The notes below the pieces were generated by a model. The model was given only the letters and a program-made list of their open reading frames with translations, was not told where the DNA came from and searched no databases. A DNA stretch of 64,000 bases from Lachnospiraceae bacterium (GTDB lineage Bacteria; Bacillota; Clostridia; Lachnospirales; Lachnospiraceae). The DNA lies in assembly GCA_022787145.1 (NCBI GenBank), contig JALFVM010000212.1, forward strand, positions 33,527-97,526, in the 5' to 3' direction. Position numbers and translations under genes: made by a program. Positions 26,460 through 33,653 of this stretch are shown here, one piece after another (the first letter of the stretch is position 1; each line of letters begins with the position of its first letter).

Positions 26460-28312
26460 ACATCTTTCTCCTGTCGTCCAATAAAAATGCTGATGGAACG
26501 GGGTGCGACCTCAACCATCTTTTGATTTTCGAGTTCCTCTTCTTCTTTGAGGAAATATCCTTCCTCTGGTGCGGAGTGGAAAATCCGACACCATTTCTGC
26601 TTTTTGATCCGCGGAAGTGCAAAATCCTGTGCCTCCCAGTGGAAATTATATGCGACATAAATAAAATCATCACTCTGTCCGTCATCTTTTTTCGCATACA
26701 GCCCACAGTACATCAGACCGATGTGATGGCTGACATCCTCATAGGATGCATACCAGGCTCTGCTGCTGTGATACGACAGATCCGGATAACCAAAAGATTT
26801 GTAATCCATCACGCGCAGTTCCTTTTCCGGATGCAAGATCGGATGTTGTTTTCGGAATGCAATCACATCTTTGACAAAATCAATCATTTCTTTATTTTTG
26901 TTAAAACATTTCCAGTCCACCCAGCCCGTTTCATTGTCCTGACAATAAGCATTGTTATTTCCCTGCTGGGAATTTCCAAATTCGTCTCCGGCATAAATCA
27001 TTGGTGTTCCCTGACTCAGAAGCAGCAGCAGCCATGCATTTCTCATCTGCTGTTCACGCAGCTTGCGCACAGACAGCTTACGGCTTGGTCCTTCCACGCC
27101 ACAGTTCCAGGAGAAATTATAGAAATTTCCATCCTGGTTATCTTCTCCGTTTTCCTCATTATGCTTGGAATCATAAGAAACAAGATCCATCAAGGTAAAG
27201 CCATCCTGATTGGTGATACAGTTGATTATTCCATGTGCAGCCGGATTGGCACGCATACATCTTACAGCGGCATTGAGAGAATCCTCATCGCTTTTGAGGA
27301 AACGGCGGATATTCTGTTTAAAATCATCGTTACAGACCGCAATATTTCGCACGCCTGACTTTTTCTCCGTATAAGGCACCCCAGTAAAGATCAGCTTCGC
27401 TTTGCAAAGCAGCGGATCTTTACAGATCATCTCAACCGGAACTCCATCACCGATCAGATGAAAACCGTCGACATGATGGGTCAGATACCAGTGATGCAAA
27501 ACCTGCAGTACAAGAAGCTGCTGTGTCTCTTTTGGGAAATAAAATTCCAAAATACACTCGATTCCGGCTTTATGCAGAGATTTTACCATATCACGAAATT
27601 CTTTGATGGAATCTTTCGTTGCACAGTACGCCGGCTTCGGAGCAAAATAATTTCCTTTTGTATACCCCCAGTAATTTGTTTTCATCTTATCTTTCATCTT
27701 CATTGCATATTTCAAAGGCATATTTTCCGGAAAGATTATCTCTTCAAAATCATACACCGGCATCAATTCCAGAGAAGTGATACCCAGTTCCTGAAAATAC
27801 GGAATTTTTTCGATGATTCCACTGAAGGTACCTTTTTTGCGCACTTTGGAATTTTTCTGCATTGTATAGCCACGCACATGCAATTTATACAAAATTGTAT
27901 CTGAGTAAGGATATTCCGGTCTGCAGTCTTCCTCCCAGTCATACCTTCTGTCATCAAATCCACAGCGGATGCTATGTGGGTTTCCACCTTCGTCTACCTT
28001 TCCAAAGCCTTCACGCCCCACAATCTTCGCCGCAGCCGGATCATGAACTACCTCATCTCCAACCTGATAATTGTATTCATATTTTTCTCCTTTAAAATCA
28101 GGGAGAAAAACAGAAGCCATCTCCCCCGTAAAGTAAGAAGAATCTATGAAAATTTCTTCCTCAGGCACCTCCTGTCCCTTTTTATACAACAACAAACGAA
28201 TCTCTTTTTCCGTAGGAAACGCCGCAGCAAAATTGTATCCGCCGCTTCTTCTGACAGCCCCTAATACTCTGGGATCTCCCTGCATTACTTTTCTGGCTTT
28301 CTTCTCCTCCAT
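26411..28312 (-). CDS. GH13 debranching-type protein with a degenerate active site
   Basis: 633 aa. A CBM48-like N-terminus leads to the barrel entry YKLHVRGYT, and the second half is plainly GlgX/TreX-like: DLVSYDSKHNEENGE, SWNCGVEGP, TPMIYAGDEFGNSQQGNNNA. The catalytic regions are altered. Region I (normally DVVYNH) is EFYFPK (256-261), and the B-domain insertion after it is missing. Region II (GFRFD) is GFHLI (283-287). Region III (LIAEPW) is LIFTGVP (307-313), with Thr310 for the acid/base Glu. Region IV keeps Asp370 but has Gln369 for His. Hydrolysis is therefore unlikely; a glycan-binding or regulatory role is inferred. The start is ATG 28312 behind AGGAGG. Confidence 0.82.
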   Translation of the reverse strand: MEEKKARKVMQGDPRVLGAVRRSGGYNFAAAFPTEKEIRLLLYKKGQEVPEEEIFIDSSYFTGEMASVFLPDFKGEKYEYNYQVGDEVVHDPAAAKIVGREGFGKVDEGGNPHSIRCGFDDRRYDWEEDCRPEYPYSDTILYKLHVRGYTMQKNSKVRKKGTFSGIIEKIPYFQELGITSLELMPVYDFEEIIFPENMPLKYAMKMKDKMKTNYWGYTKGNYFAPKPAYCATKDSIKEFRDMVKSLHKAGIECILEFYFPKETQQLLVLQVLHHWYLTHHVDGFHLIGDGVPVEMICKDPLLCKAKLIFTGVPYTEKKSGVRNIAVCNDDFKQNIRRFLKSDEDSLNAAVRCMRANPAAHGIINCITNQDGFTLMDLVSYDSKHNEENGEDNQDGNFYNFSWNCGVEGPSRKLSVRKLREQQMRNAWLLLLLSQGTPMIYAGDEFGNSQQGNNNAYCQDNETGWVDWKCFNKNKEMIDFVKDVIAFRKQHPILHPEKELRVMDYKSFGYPDLSYHSSRAWYASYEDVSHHIGLMYCGLYAKKDDGQSDDFIYVAYNFHWEAQDFALPRIKKQKWCRIFHSAPEEGYFLKEEEELENQKMVEVAPRSISIFIGRQEKDVCIHGNTLKQSLTIKC

Positions 28313-28349
28313 AATCCGACCTCCTGTCTGTCGTAATTTATTTTTATTT

Positions 28350-29105
28350 TCAAAAATTCATATCCAATTCAATCGGACAATGATCGGAACCCATAACCTT
28401 GGAATGAATCACATGATCCTGAAGATATTTTTCCAAACCACTGGAAATACAAAAATAGTCAATCCGCCACCCCGCATTGTTCTGCCGTGCATGAAAACGA
28501 TAAGACCACCATGTATAAGCTCCTTCCAAATCCGGATATAAATAACGGAACGTATCGATAAATCCATGATCGAGAACCTTCTGAAAGCAAGCTCTTTCCT
28601 CATCACTGAATCCCGGATTCTGACGATTGTTCTTTGGATTTTTCAGATCAATCTCAGAAAATGCAACATTTAGATCTCCACAGAAGATGACAGGCTTTTT
28701 CTTCTCCAGTTCCCCAAGGTATGCAAGGAAATCCGCCTCCCACTGCATGCGATAAGGCAGCCGGGCCAGCTCTGTCTGTGCATTCGGTGTATAAACCGTC
28801 ACAAGATAAAACGATTCATACTCACAAGTAATCACCCGTCCCTCCTTGTCATGCTCCTCAATTCCGATGCCATAGGATACGGACAACGGCTCCTGCTTCG
28901 TAAACACTGCTGTTCCGGAATATCCCTTTCTTCTGGCATAATTCCAATACTGATGATATCCCGGAAGTTCCAGTTTTACCTGTCCTTCCTGACATTTGCT
29001 CTCCTGTATACAGAAAATATCTGCATCTGCCTCTTTAAAAAAATCCTCAAATCCCTTCTTGATGCAGGCACGAATGCCATTTACATTCCATGAAACCAGT
29101 TTCAT
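28350..29105 (-). CDS. xth: exodeoxyribonuclease III
   Basis: 251 aa, the length of Gram-positive ExoA. The endonuclease/exonuclease/phosphatase motifs are in order: LVSWNVNGIRACIKKGFEDF, DIFCIQESKCQEGQVK, FCGDLNVAFSEIDL and GSDHCPIELDM (catalytic Asp-His). The enzyme cuts abasic sites and removes 3' blocks in base excision repair. The start is ATG 29105 behind AGGAGGAACGT. It lies 30 bp downstream of the ClC gene and 37 bp upstream of the GH13 gene on the same strand, so these probably share a transcript. Confidence 0.96.
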   Translation of the reverse strand: MKLVSWNVNGIRACIKKGFEDFFKEADADIFCIQESKCQEGQVKLELPGYHQYWNYARRKGYSGTAVFTKQEPLSVSYGIGIEEHDKEGRVITCEYESFYLVTVYTPNAQTELARLPYRMQWEADFLAYLGELEKKKPVIFCGDLNVAFSEIDLKNPKNNRQNPGFSDEERACFQKVLDHGFIDTFRYLYPDLEGAYTWWSYRFHARQNNAGWRIDYFCISSGLEKYLQDHVIHSKVMGSDHCPIELDMNF

Positions 29106-29135
29106 ACGTTCCTCCTAAGCTGTTTTTATTATACC

Positions 29136-30701
29136 TTATTTCGACTCAGAACACAATTTATTCATCAAATCATCTACATAAGCCTGATTCTTTTCATCCG
29201 TCATGATGACCAGCATATCACTGGCCTCCATCTTTGTACTTCCCTTCGGCAAAAGTTCATTTGTCCCTCTCTGGACAGCCACAATCAGGCAATGCTTTGG
29301 CCATCCAATCTCACTGATTTTCTTATTTTCCAGAACAGAACCGTGCATAATCACAAATTCCTGCAAAATTCTCTCGCCACGCATCGTCTCGGACGGTGTT
29401 TTTTGTCCTTCCAGAAGACGTTCCAGAAGACTTTCGTAAATCGGTGCGGAATGCAAAAGATTCGCCACAACATACGCCACAATGGAAACAAGAGACAGAG
29501 ACAGCATCGATTTGAGTGACCCTGTCATCTCAAAGATCAACAGAATTCCCGTCAGTGGAGCGCGCACAATTGAGGAGAAGAAGCCCGCCATAGACAGACA
29601 CACCACATTGTCAATATATCCCGGATCCCAGCCGAAATACTGCACACCAATCATGCCGTAGGAGGCACCGATCAGACTTCCGAGTACAAGAAGCGGAAAG
29701 AAAATTCCACCGGGCGCACCCGATCCAAAACTAATTGCCGAAAACAAAAACTTCACAACAAGTATCACAAGCAGAGAACTTAAAATCCATTCGCTGTCTG
29801 CCGCATTTTCTACGATTGCATGTCCGCTTCCCAGTACGACCGGATAGACAAAGCCAAGCACGCCCGCCAGAAGAAACGGAATCAAAAGCTTTCCCGTTCT
29901 GTTTAAAAATTTCGCCTTTTTAAATAAGGACTGCACAAACAGTGTGAAAGAATTATAAAATGCTCCCGCAAAGCCAAGCAAAATGCCAAGAAGCACGATA
30001 ATCCAGTAATCATCCTGTTTGATGAAACTTCCCATCTGGAACTGAAATACCGGCTGCAGTCCCAAAATATGGGATGATATGTAATCTGCCGCAAGTGAAG
30101 ATGCCATAGCAGAAACCAGCACGGAGGACGAAAAATTCTTATGCACCTCCTCCAGAGAAAACATAATACCAGCCAACGGTGCATGAAAGGCAGCCGCCAG
30201 ACCGGCACTCGCACCGCAGGTAAGCAGAATTTTCTCTTCGCTTTTGTCACATTTGAGTGCTTTAGAAACACCTTTTCCAGTCATAGAACCAAGCTGTATC
30301 GACGGGCCTTCTCTTCCCAGAGACAGACCGGCAAGCAGAGACAAAAATCCTCCCAGGAATTTCGCCGGAAGCACTTTCCACCAAATCTGATCCAGCTTTC
30401 CGACCATCTCACCTTCCATCTGCGGAATACCACTTCCGGAAATCATCGGTTCCCAGTCCAGCAATTTTCCTACAATAAAAGCAAGAATCGCCAAAATCCC
30501 GAACCATCCTGCCATGCGCAGCGGATTGCCGCTGCAGTAACTCAAAATCATATTCAGCCAATCACCGGCATACGTCAGAGCAATGCGATACGCCAGCACG
30601 ACAAGACCGCTGACAATACCTACAAGAAAGCCCTTGCCGACCAGATTGACCTGATAAAGACTTTTTTTTCGCCCAATCAAATGGGCTGTATCCTTTTTCA
30701 C
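29136..30701 (-). CDS. ClC-type H+/Cl- exchange transporter with TrkA-C domain
   Basis: 521 aa from GTG 30701 (GGGAGGAG 6 nt upstream; the in-frame ATG 30761 lies in the -35 region and has no site). The ClC signatures GSGIPQMEGE, GREGPSIQLGSMTGKG and GSGAPGGIFFPLLVLGSLIG are present. The gating Glu is in GREGP, and the internal proton Glu pair in MFSLEEVHKNF, pointing to an exchanger rather than a channel. A TrkA-C (RCK-C) regulatory domain covers about the last 75 residues. Such proteins help acid resistance or ion balance; fluoride-type CLC-F motifs are not present. Confidence 0.93.
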   Translation of the reverse strand: MKKDTAHLIGRKKSLYQVNLVGKGFLVGIVSGLVVLAYRIALTYAGDWLNMILSYCSGNPLRMAGWFGILAILAFIVGKLLDWEPMISGSGIPQMEGEMVGKLDQIWWKVLPAKFLGGFLSLLAGLSLGREGPSIQLGSMTGKGVSKALKCDKSEEKILLTCGASAGLAAAFHAPLAGIMFSLEEVHKNFSSSVLVSAMASSLAADYISSHILGLQPVFQFQMGSFIKQDDYWIIVLLGILLGFAGAFYNSFTLFVQSLFKKAKFLNRTGKLLIPFLLAGVLGFVYPVVLGSGHAIVENAADSEWILSSLLVILVVKFLFSAISFGSGAPGGIFFPLLVLGSLIGASYGMIGVQYFGWDPGYIDNVVCLSMAGFFSSIVRAPLTGILLIFEMTGSLKSMLSLSLVSIVAYVVANLLHSAPIYESLLERLLEGQKTPSETMRGERILQEFVIMHGSVLENKKISEIGWPKHCLIVAVQRGTNELLPKGSTKMEASDMLVIMTDEKNQAYVDDLMNKLCSESK

Positions 30702-30732
30702 AGAATCTCCTCCCTCGATTTTTTTCCTTTTT

Positions 30733-30761
30733 ATTATACACTGCCCCTCATTTCCTTGCAA
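30733..30761 (-). promoter_or_regulatory. promoter of the ClC gene
   Basis: Minus-strand TTGCAA (30756-30761) and TATAAT (30733-30738), 17-bp spacer, 32 bp upstream of the GTG start. Confidence 0.7.
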
Positions 30762-30796
30762 TCGTTTGAACTATCTGTTAAAGTATTGTTTATAGG

Positions 30797-30824
30797 TTAC
30801 TGTTCGCTCTGTTCACAGTAACGT
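30797..30824. repeat. second copy of the short palindromic repeat
   Basis: GTTACTGT and ACAGTAAC flank TCGCTCTGTTC, matching the repeat at 7847-7876 in arms and partly in the loop. It lies in the leader of the DUF1292 gene, between divergent promoters. Confidence 0.6.
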
Positions 30825-30858
30825 TTATAGAATCTATACACAAAGTGAGGAATTTAAC

Positions 30859-31239
30859 ATGAGTGAAGAAAACGTAAATGCAGGATGTGCACCAAGTGAC
30901 TGCGCTCACTGCTCAAGCAACTGCAGTTCCAACCCGAACTACAACCAGTCACACAACACCATCACCCTGACTCTGGATGACGATACAGAATTGACCTGTG
31001 CCATCCTGACTGTTTTCCCCGTTGAGTCTAAAGAGTATATTGCTCTTCTTCCACTGGATGAAAACGGCAAAAACGAGAGCGGCGATGTGTACATCTATGC
31101 ATTCTCCAGAACAGAAAGCGGCGATCCAATGCTCGCAAACATCGAGGATGATGAAGAATACGCAAAAGTTGCGGAAGCTTTCGATACCATCCTGGTAAAC
31201 GCCAAAAAAGCGGAGGAGGAAGGTGCTCCTCTGGAATAA
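30859..31239 (+). CDS. DUF1292-family protein with a cysteine-rich N-terminus
   Basis: 126 aa, acidic. The DUF1292 core runs from ITLTLDDDTELTCAILTVFP through EYIALLPLDENG to about residue 100. The first 25 residues contain four cysteines (GCAPSDCAHCSSNC), which could bind a metal; this is unusual compared with the short B. subtilis YrzB-type proteins I know. The start is ATG 30859 behind GTGAGGA. It is a single gene ending at a bidirectional terminator. Function unknown. Confidence 0.85.
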   Translation: MSEENVNAGCAPSDCAHCSSNCSSNPNYNQSHNTITLTLDDDTELTCAILTVFPVESKEYIALLPLDENGKNESGDVYIYAFSRTESGDPMLANIEDDEEYAKVAEAFDTILVNAKKAEEEGAPLE

Positions 31240-31254
31240 GACAATGACAGAAGC

Positions 31255-31300
31255 AAAAAAAGACCATTTCGCAGCCGACAGACTGTGGAATGGTCTTTTG
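31255..31300. terminator. bidirectional terminator between DUF1292 gene and fabV
   Basis: AAAAGACCATT (31258-31268) pairs with AATGGTCTTTT (31289-31299) around a 20-nt loop, with A/T runs on both sides. Confidence 0.85.
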
Positions 31301-31304
31301 TATT

Positions 31305-32459
31305 CTATACCTCTACATCAAGAGAATAATCGATATTGTCAAAATGGAAACCAAACATATGGTAGAAATCTTCCCAGTAGCCTTCGATATCAGTCAGTTC
31401 TTCTACATTTTCCGTATTGACTTTTTCCCAAATTTTCATGACTTCGTTCTGTACCTTATCTTCCAGTTCCCAGTCATCCATACGAATCTTATACTCGTCA
31501 TCCGTGGAAACCTCCGGTACAAACAGTTTTGTGTGGAACAGACGGCTGATCTGCTGGATACAGCCTTCATGGGTACCCTGCTCCTTCATCACCTTATATA
31601 AGATTGCAAAATACAGCGGCACAATCGGAATGGCAGCACTCGCCTGTGTGACAAGCGCCTTATTTACGGAGATGTATGCTTTTACGCCCTCAAATTCCTG
31701 ATTCATCTCCACTGCCGTTTTATGAAGATGTTTCTTCGCCTGTCCAATCGTTCCATCAGAATAAATCGGATACGTCAACTTTGGTCCGATGTAAGAATAA
31801 GCAACGGTAATTGCCCCATCGGCCAGAACACCAGCATTCTTCAGTGCTGCAATCCAGTCTTTCCAGTCCTCGCCTCCCATTACTTTGATGGTTGCCTCCA
31901 GCTCTTCTGCTGTTGCCGGATCGATGCTTTTTTCTGTCACTTCGTTTTTGCGAAGATCCAGACTCTTATTTGTAAATGTCTCTCCTGTTGTTTTCAAAAC
32001 AGAATTATAAACAGTTCCGTCTGCTGTTGTTCTTCTCGGTGCAGCCAGGCTGTAAATCACCAGATCGACCTGTCCCAGGTCTTTGCGGATTACATCGATG
32101 ACCTGCTCTTTGATCGCAGAAGAAAACGCATCTCCATTGATAGACTTTGCGTAAAGACCTTCTTCCTGTGCGAATTTTTCAAAGGCTTTTGTATTATACC
32201 AGCCAGGTGTGGCCGTTCTCTTGCCTGCTGCCTCACGCTCGAACATCACGCCCAGTGTATCTGCTTTACAGCCAAATGCAGCCGTGATTCTGGATGCCAG
32301 TCCATACCCTGTGGATGAACCAATCACCAGTACTTTCTTCGGTCCGTCTATGATTCCCTGTTCTTCTACATATTTTATCTGTCTTCTTACGTTTTCCTCA
32401 CAGCCTGTCGGATGTGCAGTTGTACAAATATACTCTCTTACTTTTGGTTCTACGATCAT
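31305..32459 (-). CDS. fabV: FabV-type trans-2-enoyl-CoA/ACP reductase
   Basis: 384 aa from ATG 32459 (GGAGG 7 nt upstream; the frame also offers GTG 32471). It shows the FabV/TER features: an N-terminal HPTGCEENVRRQIKYVEEQG, the NAD(P)-binding GSSTGYGLASRITAAFGCKA, and the extended catalytic pair Tyr-x8-Lys in YPIYSDGTIGQAKKHL. The enzyme reduces the double bond of enoyl thioesters: in fatty acid synthesis (FabV) or in crotonyl-CoA reduction (TER). The family is secure, but the thioester carrier is not decidable from sequence. It is monocistronic, with its own promoter and terminator. Confidence 0.94.
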   Translation of the reverse strand: MIVEPKVREYICTTAHPTGCEENVRRQIKYVEEQGIIDGPKKVLVIGSSTGYGLASRITAAFGCKADTLGVMFEREAAGKRTATPGWYNTKAFEKFAQEEGLYAKSINGDAFSSAIKEQVIDVIRKDLGQVDLVIYSLAAPRRTTADGTVYNSVLKTTGETFTNKSLDLRKNEVTEKSIDPATAEELEATIKVMGGEDWKDWIAALKNAGVLADGAITVAYSYIGPKLTYPIYSDGTIGQAKKHLHKTAVEMNQEFEGVKAYISVNKALVTQASAAIPIVPLYFAILYKVMKEQGTHEGCIQQISRLFHTKLFVPEVSTDDEYKIRMDDWELEDKVQNEVMKIWEKVNTENVEELTDIEGYWEDFYHMFGFHFDNIDYSLDVEV

Positions 32460-32515
32460 GATAACCTCCACTACCCTATGTAGTATTGAAAACTATATAC
32501 TTTGATTGTCAAACT

Positions 32516-32544
32516 ATTCTATCATAAAACTATTTCGAATGCAA
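32516..32544 (-). promoter_or_regulatory. probable promoter of fabV
   Basis: Minus-strand TTGCAT (32539-32544) and TAGAAT (32516-32521) with a 17-bp spacer, 56 bp before the ATG. A TTGACA further downstream (about 32507) has no well-placed -10. Confidence 0.5.
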
Positions 32545-32583
32545 GACAAAAAATACAGCCTGAAGTTTTTATCGCATAGATAA

Positions 32584-32618
32584 CAAAAACCGCCCGGTCA
32601 TTTTTCATGACCAGACGG
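32584..32618 (-). terminator. terminator of dut and the pnp-nrdG-dut run
   Basis: On the minus strand CCGTCTGGTCAT pairs with ATGACCGGGCGG around a 5-nt loop (one mismatch, one G-U), followed by TTTTTG. Confidence 0.85.
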
Positions 32619-32631
32619 CGCTGTACATTTT

Positions 32632-33144
32632 TTATTTTGTTGTGCTTCCAAATCCGCCATTTCGGATTTCCGTCACTTCATCATCTACGGTAATACCATA
32701 CTCGACAAAGATTCCCTGCATAAAACCGTCACCCAGTTCCAGGTGCATCACCCGATCCTCATTGGAATCATTCGTAATCTTGGCAAAAATATGTCCTTCG
32801 TTGTCAGAATGGAAATAATCACTGTCGATGATTCCCACCGTATTATTCAGCTGCAGACGATATTTAAAACCCAGACCGCTTCTCGGATAGAGCTTGAGCA
32901 CCCAGTCTTCCTGCATTTCCACACGGATTCCGGTAGGAATTTTGATTGTTTCTCCCGGTTCAAGAGAAAATGGCAGCGGTGCAAAAAAATCATAACCGGC
33001 AGAGCCTTTTGTTGCACGCCTTGGAAGCTCAATATTCTCATAGATTTTTTGCAGTTCCTTCTCATTTTCCGGACCGAATGTATCTGTCCATCCCTCTTTA
33101 AACTGTTGATAACTTACTTTATGAAATTTTGCAATTCTCTTCAT
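32632..33144 (-). CDS. dut: dUTP diphosphatase
   Basis: 170 aa. Trimeric dUTPase motifs: I SAGYDFFAPLPFSLEPGE, II YPRSGLGFKYRLQL, III TVGIIDSDYFHSDNEGHIFA, and the glycine-rich C-terminal RNGGFGSTTK. It hydrolyses dUTP to dUMP, limiting uracil in DNA and feeding dTMP synthesis. About 45 residues precede motif I, longer than the compact E. coli enzyme, and motif III contains a small insertion. The start is ATG 33144 behind AAAAGGAG. It lies 17 bp downstream of nrdG, so nucleotide genes sit at the tail of the pnp operon. Confidence 0.92.
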   Translation of the reverse strand: MKRIAKFHKVSYQQFKEGWTDTFGPENEKELQKIYENIELPRRATKGSAGYDFFAPLPFSLEPGETIKIPTGIRVEMQEDWVLKLYPRSGLGFKYRLQLNNTVGIIDSDYFHSDNEGHIFAKITNDSNEDRVMHLELGDGFMQGIFVEYGITVDDEVTEIRNGGFGSTTK

Positions 33145-33161
33145 CTGTCTGCGTCTCCTTT

Positions 33162-33653
33162 TCAGTCTGCGTGAAGGACTACTTTGCCTGTCTCCAGAGA
33201 TTTCTGTACATCAATCACTCTCTGATTGCTGCTTCCCTTCCACTGAAGTGTAATGTCCTTTTTATCCACCTCAAATTCACCGTCGACAAGCACATCCAGA
33301 TAGCGAAGCACCTCTTCACCTACCAGACTTTCCCACTTTGCACCCGTATAAAGCCACTGCGTTTTATCCGGGTATTTTCCTCTGATTTCTCTGGCAAGCG
33401 CAGTAATTCCATTCACATTACTAGGATGCATGGGATCGCCGCCGCTGTAGGTAATCCCTGATATATAAGATTTATCCAGCTCACGAAAAATCTCCTGACG
33501 CTCTTCTTCTCGAAATGCAAGTCCGCCGTTCGGATCCCAGGTCACAGGATTCTGACATTCTTTGCAGCAATGAGAGCATCCCGCCACCCAAAGGACTACC
33601 CGCAGACCATCACCGTTTAACATATCGTCCTTTGTTATATTATGATATCTCAT
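33162..33653 (-). CDS. nrdG: anaerobic ribonucleotide reductase activating protein
   Basis: 163 aa radical-SAM activase. The cluster motif lies in VAGCSHCCKECQNPVTW (Cys-x3-Cys-x2-Cys with one additional Cys), preceded by the NrdG start MRYHNITKDDMLNGDGLRVV. The SAM-binding GGDPMHPSN follows. NrdG makes the glycyl radical on NrdD with reduced flavodoxin or ferredoxin. The usual neighbour nrdD is absent here. The ATG at 33653 shares bases with the pnp stop (TAATG), so it is translationally coupled to pnp. The function is firm; the arrangement is unusual. Confidence 0.93.
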   Translation of the reverse strand: MRYHNITKDDMLNGDGLRVVLWVAGCSHCCKECQNPVTWDPNGGLAFREEERQEIFRELDKSYISGITYSGGDPMHPSNVNGITALAREIRGKYPDKTQWLYTGAKWESLVGEEVLRYLDVLVDGEFEVDKKDITLQWKGSSNQRVIDVQKSLETGKVVLHAD

